Source: Aristolochia californica
Lineage: Eukaryota > Streptophyta > Magnoliopsida > Piperales > Aristolochiaceae
Length of the DNA: 64,000 nucleotides
Direction of reading: 5' to 3'
Assembly (NCBI GenBank): GCA_029961685.1
Contig: JARWKL010000005.1
Coordinates: 372,001 to 436,000, forward strand
Position 1 is the stretch's first letter; each line of letters starts with the position of its first letter. The notes under the pieces were generated by a model. It had not been told where the DNA came from. It searched no databases and saw only the letters and a program-made list of their open reading frames with translations. Shown in pieces: positions 1 to 11,279 of the stretch. A program made the translations under genes and the position numbers.

Positions 1-1668
1 TCACAGCCGATCCATGTACTCGGTCCCACAGGATCTTTGTAAAAGATTGAACGGCTTGGATTGTCCCACTCCCACATCACGACGTGGGACCATCAACTTA
101 TTTGGTTCAAATAGGCGAAGTTTCTTGGATTGGGTCCGTAATAATTTTTTTAAATTTTTTTTAACTAAAACACATTATAAGTATCAATTAAGAGTTATTT
201 CATACGATTAACTGATTATTCACATATATAAATATTATTTAATATTTTTATTTGAATAAATATTTATTTAAGATAAAATTTAATTCAAGTGTTTTGTAGG
301 GATATGCATAATATTATTTCAATATTTTTTATTATATGAATAAAACTTTCATGATTTTATAAATCATAATTTTTTAATTATTTTTTTATTTGCTCCAATT
401 ATATATTTCATATGATAAATAGATAAATAAATTATTTATTGTGTTTGATCATAAAAAATAATTATGACAAGAAATATGAGTAAATATTCATAAATATATA
501 TTGCTTAAGCTCATTTTCTCCATAACTTTGTATTACCAATTAATCTTTTTGTATTAGTTGGTTGTTTTATTTCTTAGCTGATGTATACTTAAAAAATATT
601 TTTATTTTTAAAATTAAGTAAAAATAATTTAATTTTTTTCTACCTGAACTATGACTCAGTCGGACCGACTCGAATATAAGAAGGAACTCCCCTCGAGTTT
701 GCCTGATTCAACTCCAGTTCCTGCCGATTCCTAAGTCCGAATTGGAAAACCATGAAAATAATCATAATATTTGTATAATATTAAAACCGAAATAAACTTA
801 TGAAGCTTGAACTTTCATTTACTAAAAATTTAAATAAAAAAATTTAAAATTTTCAATTTCCAATAAACATTCCCTAAGTGGGACACCAACCCTCCATACA
901 CATCTTTGTGTTGGTCAATTGGAGGACCACTTCCTCGGTACAAATAAAAATCAACCCTAGGGACTCACTAAACTATGTAATAGTTTATTTCTGTAAGATT
1001 AACAAATCTTTTATGCCATGATCACATAGTGTTTATGAATAAAAAAAATCCCCATAATACCCAATTAACCATTTGATTCTATTTTTTATATACGAGTTTA
1101 TTGGTAAGCTGGGGAGGGCGTATCGATAATACTATATATTATATCAATATTATATTATTTTATAATTTTTTGGAGCAAAATAAATTGATATGGCCGAATA
1201 AGTGTATCGTATTGATTTATATGTTTCGAATTGTTAAAATTCATATGTCACACGATACTACGACACCTATCCTTGTTAGTAAAATTATGATTTTTACGTG
1301 ATGTTAAAGCAATTAAAATCTAGGGGTTCATCGATAATAAAAATTATATGAATAGACAGTCTTGATTCTATCGTATTTAGAAGTATTTTTGTAAGCATTG
1401 TTCTCACCCCCTTCCCATTGGAGAAACTAGTTCCCATTGAACATATACATCACCTTTTGGGGTCATTGGTCCAATTGGTTGGTTAGGTGTTACTAGAGAT
1501 GGCAACAAGGCAGGTTTTGTGGGGAACTTGTCTTACCCCACCATTTAAACATATTTTGCTTGTGGGATTGAGTAATGGTGAACCTTGAATCTTGGGGGAG
1601 ACCTATCCCTTTTAACCTTTTTTAATACTCGAAATGATAATAGATTAAAAAATAGGTTTTTTTAATAT
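1..1668. other. AT-rich intergenic sequence
   Basis: Very AT-rich spacer with homopolymer runs and only short open frames that lack family features. The first 120 bases are less AT-rich and may be the edge of a repeat that continues outside the window, but I cannot name it. No gene, RNA gene or intact mobile element is visible. Confidence 0.6.
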
Positions 1669-2310
1669 ATTAGACTTTTTTTTTATCGAACATCCCTTTT
1701 TTGTAAATGCGAAAGAAAGGGTGGAGAAGGAAGACTACGTAGTAAGGTTGGGGTATCTAAAACCCTAAGTATTGTCGCTCATTTGTTTTTCGAGTTTAAA
1801 GTATTTAATTGAAGCCCAATTCAAACATATGTAGGTTCAAACTCGTCTTTATGTCACCCCTAGTGATATGACTTTAACTCGGGGAACCAACTATTAGACT
1901 TTTTTTTTTTACCGAACATCCCTATTTTGTAAATGCGAAAGAAAATGTGGAGAAGGGAGACTACGCAGTAAGGTAGGGTTTTCTAAAACCCTAAGTATTG
2001 TCGCTCATTTGTTGTTCGAGTTTAAAATATTTAAATCAAGCTCAACTGGAACATATGTAGGTTCGAGCTCGCCTTTATGTCACCCCTAGTGATATGACGT
2101 TGGGGGAACCAACTATTAGACTTTTTTTTACCGAACATCCTTTTTTTTGTAAATGCGAAAGAAAGGGTGGAGAAGGGAGACTACGTAGTAAGGTAGGGTT
2201 TTCTAAAACCCTAAGTATCGTCGCTCATTTGTTGTCAGAGTTTAAAGTATTTAAACCAAGTCCAACTCAAAAGTAAGTTCCAACTCGCCTTTATGTCACC
2301 CTTAGTGATA
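1669..2310. repeat. Threefold tandem repeat, period about 223 bp, with telo-box-like motifs
   Basis: Three consecutive copies begin with TAGAC plus a T run near 1671, 1895 and 2117. Each continues through a 'ccgaacatcc' type segment, 'aaatgcgaaagaaa', 'actacg' and 'taaaaccctaag', and ends near 'tgtcaccc..tagtgatatga'. The periods are about 224 and 222 bp and the copies are highly similar. Each copy holds AAACCCTAA, the plant telo-box or telomere-like motif. There is no coding potential. The origin is unknown; it could be a minisatellite or part of a larger element. Confidence 0.85.
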
Positions 2311-3640
2311 TGAACCAGTCACCCAAAAATTACTTAATGGCCTTGAGCCGGGTCGGGTTAGCTGAGTTCATGGCTGGACTCAGTGTGATTAGGGGCAAAT
2401 TGCCTAAAATACAAGGGGTGATTCCATACCCCACTCTGACTTGTCCGACTCGGCGAGTCGTAACCGCGTCTGTAAGTGATGCTCTAAACAACGATGTTGT
2501 CTCGGATTGAACTGCGTTCAGAACCTGCGCTTGCAATCAGCACGATTCACTGTAACCTGCTTCATCTGGAATTGAAGCTCAATCTCGACACAGAAACTGC
2601 ACCTGTAATCAGATCATGATTCACCGTAACTTGCTTCATCTGGAACTGACGCTTAATCGGAACAACTAGCACCCACATCGCCCTTGAACAACCCCGATTT
2701 ACAAGCCAAAGAATCATGTTCTCTCCCCCATCTCTGCTTTCCTCCAGAGTTTGATTATGGTCTTCTGGGTGGCTCCAAATATGACCAAAACAGGCCTGAG
2801 CACTTCTGGATGGGTGTCTCAGCCACTGATGTCTTGGCTTCTCTCTTTGTATCAGGCAAAATGGCAAGGCTCTGGTGTTCAAGTCGAGCACCTGCTTCAA
2901 AGTTCTTCCAGAGCTCTGTCACTAAAAGCAACCATTGCTGGCAAATCCGATAACTTGGGTATGATCTGACAATCTTCTTCTTCACCACTTATACCCAAGT
3001 TAGCGCCTGCAATGGTTATCAGAAAAAAACTAGATAACAATGTATTACGAGCAGCAATTGTCAGTAAACACGATCAGAGCATTAACCTGCGTTCGCATGG
3101 GTCTAAAGGGTTCCCACGAAACGATCAGAGATTCAGAAATGGCATCAACTGCAACAAAGAATCAAATCGTTGAAAAGAGAACACATTACTTTGGAAGAGA
3201 TGACACAAACTCTTGATGCTAAACCTGGGTAATTGATGAGCTTGCGCCTGCAAACTGATCAGTAGACAACAAGAATAACAATGTTAAGGAAGTGAGACAA
3301 GAATGGCTCCAGATTTGATTCCTGTAAAATTAACGGAATCATTGTGGAAGAGGAAGAAAGCCAGAAATCACTTGTAAGTAAAATTACTTAATCCTATATA
3401 CGACAGAATAACAATGTAATTATATTGTGTAAAACCATCAAAATAGTATTAAAAAATCATTAAAAAAGACAGTTGAAGTATATTTTGGATAAAATAAAAA
3501 TTTACTGAATTTATCTTATATATAATTAGGTGATCAGTTAATTGGGTATTGGATTAGCCATAAAGAGTAATTAGGTAATCAGGTAAATTCACCCGAGTCA
3601 ATAATTTTTTTTTGTTCATTTTATGTTCTAATTCAACAGC
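2311..3640. other. Low-copy intergenic sequence with imperfect repeats, no gene assigned
   Basis: The base composition is more balanced than in the flanks. Near 2541-2590 and 2610-2660 there is a roughly 80-bp imperfect direct repeat sharing the core 'tgcttcatctggaa'. Open frames of 60-110 codons exist on both strands around 2560-2990, but none has recognisable domains and they overlap one another. It could be a decayed gene or element fragment, and I do not assign a function. Confidence 0.4.
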
Positions 3641-3678
3641 TTCTCTTTCTCGTCTCCCTGTTTCCCACTTTCTTTTCC

Positions 3679-4068
3679 GTGGCTGCCTTTCGATTCAGCG
3701 CCATTAAATCTCCGACCTACCCCCAGCAAGTTCCAATCAAGCCACGTACTACTTTCATGGCGTCCGAGCGGTTGAACAACGTGAAAAAAAGGGGTCAAAA
3801 CCTAATTAAATTTATCGCAGTCCTCGCCGTCACTGTCACTCACTGCTCGTTTCCCTTCTCTCCCTTTCCAGGAACCAGGAACCTTCTCCTTTTGTTTCTT
3901 TTTCTCCCTTTCTGCCATGAATACGAAAGCTCACTTCTTTGCACTACTGCCTTTCATTCATCTCAACTGCCAACCACCCGGGGAACTGCTGCTAGCTTTT
4001 GTTCTTCTTTGGCCTTCTCTGGATCAAACATTTGGATTTTTAAGCTACAGGGTAGTTTAATGCATTAA
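3679..4068 (+). CDS. Unassigned open frame of about 129 codons, possibly spurious
   Basis: An uninterrupted frame in a locally GC-richer stretch that follows a pyrimidine-rich leader. The frame opens at a non-ATG codon; the first internal ATG is near residue 27. The predicted product has a short hydrophobic segment around residues 44-56, a second leucine- and phenylalanine-rich stretch around residues 69-78, and no domain I recognise. It could be a first exon, a 5' UTR of a lost gene, or chance. The downstream sequence to 4900 turns AT-rich with no matching exon. Confidence 0.15.
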   Translation: MAAFRFSAIKSPTYPQQVPIKPRTTFMASERLNNVKKRGQNLIKFIAVLAVTVTHCSFPFSPFPGTRNLLLLFLFLPFCHEYESSLLCTTAFHSSQLPTTRGTAASFCSSLAFSGSNIWIFKLQGSLMH

Positions 4069-4971
4069 AGACTAGTCATTTGATTGGTTAGGAGAGGAGT
4101 GAGGGGGAAGACCTGAAATTTAATGTTCCATTTTGCCAAACTCATAAGATTTCCACTTAACCTAACCCATGTTGTTACATTGTAGAAATTGGAAAAACAT
4201 CATCCTCATATATAATATATTATTTCTTAATATAAGTAATCATGATAGTGTTAAATATGAGAAATCATAATGAGTCTATGAGCCAAGAGAAACTTAAATT
4301 AAGGGTGCATTTGTGCTAATAGATTATATGCAAAATTTTATAGTATTTAAGCCATTTTTTAGGACAAAATTTTTTTCTCTCGATTCTACTTGATTCCTGT
4401 TATCTTTAAGAAATATTTAAAAGGATAGGAAAATAAGTTTCCTATTAGCACAAAAGCGATTATTTGATCACTTACCTTTTACTTTTAACCTTATTTTTTT
4501 ATTATGTTATAATAAAATTATAATATTTTCAGTACAAATACAAACACCATAACTAATTTTCCCGTTATTTCCTATGGTGGCACACCATTTACCTCAATAA
4601 AAAATTGAAATAATTTTAACTCATAATTTCTAGATAGATACTACATCAAGTTTGTTTATACCATATAAACCATAAGAGTTTACTACCAATGGAATCTAAC
4701 ATAAAAATGTTTAAATTTTATGGTATTGTTTTTCTCTTCCGATAATTAGATTTGAACTTTCTTCGTTCATATCAAAATCGTTCATTGATAAATAAGTCAC
4801 TATCTGATAGAAAAATTAGTCGTTATAATCGATCTATAACTTTACAATGATCGTTACCCTAATATTTATATAGAGGCATCTTTTTGAAGCAAAACCTTTG
4901 TGTAATATATAACAAGGAAGAGAAAGAGAGACTTGAGTAAATTGAAGGTCCGAACGAAGCCCAATGGATAA
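4069..4971. other. AT-rich spacer
   Basis: AT-rich sequence before the GDSL fragment. No exon matching GDSL block I is present here, which is why the next feature is called a 5'-truncated pseudogene. Confidence 0.5.
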
Positions 4972-5370
4972 TAACACAATCATTATACGTGATCAGTTCA
5001 GGCACGAACGATTTCATGGAGAACCACTACACCTTAACCGACTCCATCTTCCCGTTTCACGATCGAAGAATACGAGAGCTTCCTTCTTGCTATCGTCCGG
5101 AGCTTCGTCAGCGAGATTTACCATCTGGGTGGCCGGAAAATGTCCCTCACGAGCCTTCCTCCGATGGGGTACGCATGCCTGCCGCTGGAGAGGACAATGA
5201 ACTTCATGAATAGCAGCGTCCGCAGGGAGGCCTACAACGCCGTGGCTCGGGACTTCAATGTGAAGCTCCAGGCCATGGCGGAGAGGCTGAGAGCAGAGCT
5301 CCCCGGCATTAGGGTGGTGCTCACGGACGTGTACCACATTTGGATGCCGGTGACGGACAACCCACAATGG
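4972..5370 (+). pseudogene. GDSL esterase/lipase pseudogene fragment (exon 2 only)
   Basis: This is a copy of part of exon 2 of the neighbouring GDSL genes. It starts near the motif LYVISSGTNDF (block III) and continues through HLGGRKMSLTSLPPMG and the PLER region to DVYHIWMPVTDNP. Exon 1, with the GDS nucleophile block, is absent, and so is the last exon with the D-x-x-H block. A one-base frameshift lies near 5060-5072: the segment up to about 5070 and the segment from about 5073 are in different frames. The PPMGCFPLER motif has a two-residue insertion (PPMGYACLPLER). Past DNP the reading departs from the family and runs to a stop at 5485-5487. It cannot encode an active hydrolase. It most resembles the two intact genes downstream, so it is a decayed tandem duplicate. 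Confidence 0.9.
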
Positions 5371-5489
5371 ACACTTTACTTACGAAGTGTCAAAGTGGAT
5401 CAAAGAAAGGTCGCTTGCTTCTCTCTTGGACTGATGGTGGCGTATCTACTGGTCGGCCTTCCTACCTTCCTGCCTCTGAAGAGCTAAGC

Positions 5490-7560
5490 CAGCAGAGGAA
5501 GCAAAAAACACATGCCTCTGAAGATATATGGAACTCAAAAGCATTCATTTAATTATATTAAGAAAAAATATAATGTCAAAAGCAATTAAGTGGATCTATC
5601 AAGTAATTAACATAAATATTAATTAATTTAATAAAATTTAAACTTAATGTAGCCTAATACATTTAAAAATAATTTAAATAATAAATTATATTTAAAAAAT
5701 TAAATTAATGTATTATTGTAAAAATGTATCTATTATTCACATAATAATTAATAAATTTATTATATTACTGAACCTTTACAATAATAAAATATTACTTATA
5801 TTAATTAAATGAGCGCATTAATCTAGATAAAGTAAAAATTACTTTTTAAAATACAATCTTCACCAATATATTTAAATAATTTATTTTTCCTACTTAAATA
5901 GTCAAATAATATTTAAAAATAGTGGTTTGATCTTTATTAAAATAATAACTAGGATAGTTATTATGTTAATATTTCCTATACTAGTGAATATTTTATAATA
6001 AAATAAATATTTTTAAAATTTATGAAATATTATTATTTAATCTTTTTAATAGTATGTAATAGTTTAAATCATTTATGTGAATTAATTATACAAAATATAT
6101 TAATTTTAGTTTAAAATTATGATTAAAATATTATATTAAGTTAAGCAAGGATTTTATTTTAAATAAATTAAAATATATTCTAAGTTATATAACCTATAAA
6201 GATTAAATATTTTATGTATTTATTTAAATTATAAAAATATATTTACATTATTATTATTATTAAAAATATATAATTTATTTTCAAAAGCAAGGAAGACTAA
6301 AACTTATTTTTCTCTCTAGAATTTCATTGTTGATATCAGAGAACCGAACTAGGATTTCTAGAAAAAAAATTCTAACCTAATTTTTTACACACTAACTCTA
6401 GAATTAGTACATTTAAGCAAATCTAGACATACTAATCCCAAAATAACATAGATATCCTCATGGTTCATAAACTCTTACAATGAGTTCTTTTAATGTATTA
6501 AATATTATTTTTGAAATGCATGTAATTTATGGAAGAGAATCAATTCACTCCCTATAAATAAGTGGCTCTCAATGAACCTTAGCTCATTTAATGGAGTTGT
6601 TTTCCTCTTGAAAGGGGAGTCTCTTCTTTTTCACTTGACACTTACCACCCTTACATACTCACATGTATGAACATTCATTTGCCACATTAGTAATGAAAAA
6701 CTTTGATTGCTTGCTATTTGATCATGTGAGTAGCTTCTTATTTCATTAATCATAATTATGTTCAATAATACAATAATTTTGCATTAATAAAATTTTGATT
6801 GTTATGGAAATGAAAAGGAGTATGCCAATTGAATGATTTGAACTTTGATTTTTTATCCCATGCATCCTTGATTGATGTTCATTTGTTTTTCTTATTTTTT
6901 TTATTCTTAGCGATAAATTAGAAATAATAGATTTATCGTAAAAATATAGTAAACGTAACAAACGATCTTATAAATAACATGATTCAAGAAAAAAAATTTG
7001 GGTGCATCAAAGGTTAACTGGAGACTTGAGTCGAGTATCCTTTCCCTGATCGATTACTATATATTATGAACTTGATACTAATAAGTTTATTATGTTTTAA
7101 CCAAACTGACCCTCTTATAAATTACTCAAGTCTCTCTCTCTCTCTATTCAAGTCTATCTCTCTCTCATGGTCATTGATCTTGCTAGACCAATGCACGTAT
7201 CACCCCCTTAGTGATGACTCATCAAAGTCCATTAAAAGAATCAATATCTTCCTCCTATCAAATCAAAATTTTCTTTTTGATCTCCTCTGACAAAACCCTA
7301 GACATTTGGCAGCATCATCTCCGCTCAATCCGGTAGGAGTCAAGACCTGCAACCTCACCTAAAAGTTGCAGCACAATAATGTTCAGCATTTCAGCAAGTA
7401 GTTTTCTGTTAGGTGTTATGATCAGTTAATTATCTCCTGCCGTCCAAGCATCTTCTTTCTTCTCTCATGGCAATAAAAGCTGCAACTGAAGTCCACATTC
7501 AGCGAAAAGTGTCTCCTCGTGTTCATATCTGTGACCTATCGGTTCCTTCATTAACATTCT
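5490..7560. other. AT-rich intergenic sequence
   Basis: About 2 kb, extremely AT-rich from 5520 to 6300. There is a CT-rich tract near 7130-7170. I recognise no coding exon or element. The last few hundred bases should contain the promoter of the next GDSL gene, but I cannot fix a TATA box with confidence. Confidence 0.5.
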
Positions 7561-7627
7561 CCCGCAGCATCGCGTGTCCAGGTACTTCCGACCGTCCCAG
7601 ATTGTCAGATCGATCTGTCCCTTACCC

Positions 7628-9786
7628 ATGGCAGCGGCTCTCCTCTTCTCAATCCACCTTTCTCTGCTCCTCGCAGTCTGCAACGCTGCCAGCGGCAACA
7701 TCACCGCCGTTATCGTTTTCGGTGACTCCTCTGTCGACCCTGGTAACAACAACCAAATCTCCACAATCGCCAAGAGCAACTTCGGCCCTTATGGCCGTGA
7801 CTTCCCCGGTGGCCGACCCACCGGGCGTTTCTGCAACGGCCGCGTCGCCACTGACTTCATCTCCGACGCTTTGGGTATCAAACCAGAGGTGCCCGCTTAC
7901 CTGGATCCTGCTTACAGCATCAAGGATTTCGCCACCGGAGTCAGCTTCGCTTCCGCTGCAACTGGATACGATAATGTCACTGCCAGTGTTCTTGTAAGTA
8001 ACTAATTACTCCATGAATCTGAGTTATATATAACAATAGTTAGCCACAGACACGTTTGAACTCGAAACGAAGTTCTTCAAAAGGGTCCTTCCGCTGTTTT
8101 TGCAGAACGTGATTCCTATCTGGAAGCAGTTGGATTATTTCAGAGAGTTCATCGACAAACTGAGAAGCTACCAAGGTGAGGCGGCGAGCATGAACACTGT
8201 GAGCGAAGCACTCTATGTGGTCAGCTCGGGAACGAATGATTTTATTGAGAATTACTACACCATGCCGACGAGGCAGAGTCAGTACAAGGTCGATGAGTAC
8301 GAGGATTTCGTGGTGGGGATCGCTGAGGGCTTGATCAAACAGATTTACAATCTGGGTGGTCGGAGGATGTCCATCACGGGCCTCCCTCCGATGGGGTGCT
8401 TCCCGTTAGAGAGGACGATGAACCTCTTTTTCGGAAGTAGTTGCAGGGATGAATACAACCAAGTAGCTCTGGAGTTCAATGGGAAGATGAATGCGACGGT
8501 GGAGAAGCTGAGATTTGAACTCCCTGGAAGCAAATTACTCTACATGGACGTGTATGGTATTTGGATGAACGCCATTGATAACCCCTCCTCATACGGTAAA
8601 GTTCTATTTTGTGTTACACTATGTTTAAACAAGCCATCTTCTTTCCAAAACAATTCATTCTATCCATGAACTTGTGCATAAATAATAGAGACTTTTAGGT
8701 TTTTACTTAATTTTTTTAAAATTTAATTAGATAAATGACGACAATTTGAACTTATTTAGAAAAATACCCAACTTTGACCCGTTAGCTATAACTACGTTTA
8801 TGTTGGAGCATTTTATTTCAAAGATCAAAGAATTTTTATTTCAAAAAACAAATTCGAAGAATCATAATTTATGCATAAGTTCATCAGTAAAATGTAAATT
8901 CTTATTTTCTCTTAACCCTAAAACCTAAATTTCCCAAATAAATTTTATCGAAGAGTCATAATTTATGCATAACTTCATCAATGGAATGTAAATTCTTATT
9001 TTCTCTTAACCGTAAAACCTAAATTTCCCATCAGACATTTTAGAGTGAGAGGGTAATTAAGGTCATTCATTCACATAGGAGTCAAGTAAAAAAGAACTTT
9101 TAAGCAAATAAAAATTTGTTAAAAGCCCCATTTTTGTCTCAAAAAAAATCCTAAAAAAAGTTTCATAGGTGGCTTTTACGTAAGATTTTAAGGACAAAAA
9201 TCCATAATTATTGTTAAAAAGGTAACCCTAAATTTTTCTAACCATTTGACAGGGAAAAATAACAGGATGGGTTCAATGGAATTCCCACTCTGAGTGGTCC
9301 TACACCGTTTAATTGACCCAAATAGCCAAATCTATTTCGCGTTATAATTGAGTATGTTCAATTTTATACGCATGAACCAACTAATTAATGATGACCAATC
9401 AAGTCAAAGTTCAAATTTTACACCCAACCTAACATTCAGTTTAAAAGAATTAGGGTTTAGGGTTTAAGGATTTAGTTTTTTAAATGGATTGACTCCCAAA
9501 ATGAAAATGCTTGCTTTAGAGTTTACATTTTTAGATTTTATTAGAAAATAAATGCTAATTAAAGCCTATAACTATTATATCTAATGTGTCAACAGGATTT
9601 GAGAATGTGGAAGTGGCATGTTGTGCCACAGGAATGTTTGAGATGGGTTATATGTGCAACAGACTCAACCCCTTCACTTGTCAAGATGCCAACAAGTATA
9701 TGTTTTGGGATTCCTTTCACCCCACTCAGAAGACTTACCATATACTAGCTGATTATTTCATGAATAACTCAGCAAGCTTGTTATAA
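7628..9786 (+). CDS. GDSL-type esterase/lipase (SGNH hydrolase), copy A
   Basis: Probably a secreted plant GDSL esterase/lipase that hydrolyses acyl esters; the natural substrate is unknown. Three exons: 7628-7993, 8106-8595 and 9596-9786 (348 aa, normal for the family), joined by GT-AG introns of 112 and 1000 bp. The ATG at 7628 opens a signal peptide (AAALLFSIHLSLLLAVCNA). Block I FGDSSVDPGNNN (nucleophile Ser) lies near residues 36-47, GRPTGRF follows near residue 67, block III SSGTNDF is in exon 2, and block V DSFHPTQKTY (Asp/His) is in exon 3. The similarity is to the Arabidopsis At2g42990/At4g26790 type. All catalytic blocks are intact, so it looks functional. It shares exon 2 length (490 nt) and all phases with copy B, showing tandem duplication. 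Intron 2 holds a duplicated 95-bp segment and AT-rich filler. Coding exons are GC-rich relative to the introns. Confidence 0.93.
8855..9035. repeat. 95-bp tandem duplication in GDSL-A intron 2
   Basis: The segment beginning 'cgaagaatcataatttatg' near 8855 recurs near 8950 ('cgaagagtcataatttatg'). Both copies end with a 'taaaacctaaatttccc' stretch. They differ at a few positions. Confidence 0.75.
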
Positions 9787-11215
9787 ATATTTTATTAAGA
9801 GTGACTTACTTATATAAATGCATATTATTTTTCGTGTATGTTTATGTGCTTAGTGCTTCTTTACATCACAAAATCCTCAAATTTAAATTTAAAAAGCATG
9901 CATAGTCTTTCTATTAATGTGAGCCTTTAGATTCAAGTCTCACTAAGGTTATTAAGATAAATAAATTTTAAATTAGTAATTAATTTATATAATAGAATGG
10001 TAAAATCAAGGGCAAGTCAATCAGTACATTGATTTTTGATCGCTAAAAATCAAGAAAAAAAACTCTTGATTATGCAGATTAAATAATTAATTGCATAAAT
10101 CAAGAAAATTTGAATCCCTTATTAAAGATTCCAATTTTCTCTTCTTAGCCTATAAATAGGCATGTGATTGACAGTGGCTAGCCAATACACCCAAAAGACC
10201 GATCTTTTAGGTGTGGAAAGCTACTGCCTACAAGAGTAGACGTAACCACTCTGACAGTGATCACATCAATTTAACTAGGTTTGCCATTAATGACCGGATT
10301 AAGATCATTATTTTTTTCCCTGAGAATGTCTAAGTGTCTGCAATCATGCATGGTCTTTCGTAATGTATCAATGGCTTCCTAACCTCCACTTAAGCTCCCA
10401 CATGACATAAATAGTTTTTTTTTCCTTTAACACTCTTACAAACACACATGAAAATTAACATTTATATAAAGATTCCCCTCTCCTTCAATGGGATGATACA
10501 GGTGGCTAACTTAGTGATAGATATACCACCAAAAGAAAAGGTGAGAATACCTCCATGAATTCATGGATTAAAAAAGCTATGGCTACATATAGTAATATCA
10601 GACCTTGGAAGACTACATTTTTGGATTTTCAATTTGAAAATAAATTTTTTACCTTTGTGAGATTTAGGTAAGATTAAGTGTTTAATTACTTATATGCAAT
10701 TTATTGCACAATTTACTAGAGAAAATGGATTCGTTTTGATATGAACAACAATTTTTTAACCGATTTGAAATGACTCGAATATCTCTGTTCCTTCAAATAC
10801 AGTTTAACCTAACTTTCTTCGGTATAATATAGAGCAAAACATGTTTCTTATTATTTCACCTTGCCCTTATTCAAGGCATTTTATGGGTGAAACCAAACCT
10901 CCTATGTCTAGATCTTATTCAGATTTATTTTAAATGAAATAAATTAATTAATATTCAAATTTAGACTCATTTCATATAATATAATGTATGTTCAAGGTCA
11001 TGGTTTGATGAAGATTTTACATATATTTTCTCTAGAGAGGAATGAACTAGAAAAGATGTGCTAACTACAATGAACAAAGATAAAAATGACTATGAAACAT
11101 AAAGGGCTACATTTAAAATCATGCTTGTGTCATTTATATTTACAAAAATACCATTACCCCTTTGATGTAATAAATGCAGCTGTATTCAGTTAGCTTACCT
11201 CACATCTCTCCTCCC
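9787..11215. other. Intergenic sequence between the two GDSL genes
   Basis: AT-rich. It holds a likely remnant of a Cassandra LTR (listed separately) and, near 9920-9950, a short stretch resembling the B-box part of the SINE family seen elsewhere in this window. No other exon is recognised. Confidence 0.5.
10173..10251 (-). mobile_element. Partial Cassandra-type LTR remnant
   Basis: The stretch starting CTAGCCAATACACCC and ending ACCACTCTGACA matches, with small gaps, the non-5S half of the 200-bp LTRs at 31080-31553 (CTAGCCAATACAACCC to CCACTCTGACA). The 5S-like half is absent. It reads in the same orientation as the complete element, so the minus strand is assigned. The call rests on that comparison alone. 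Confidence 0.5.
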
Positions 11216-11219
11216 CTCT

Positions 11220-11232
11220 GCGTTATATATCT
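11220..11232 (+). promoter_or_regulatory. Candidate TATA box of GDSL copy B
   Basis: GCGTTATATATC lies about 50-60 bp upstream of the start codon at 11280. This spacing suits a short 5' leader. It is inferred from motif and position only. Confidence 0.45.
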
Positions 11233-11279
11233 GCTCTCTACAGACTCCATTATCACAGCAAAGCTCACTGTTTGATAGC

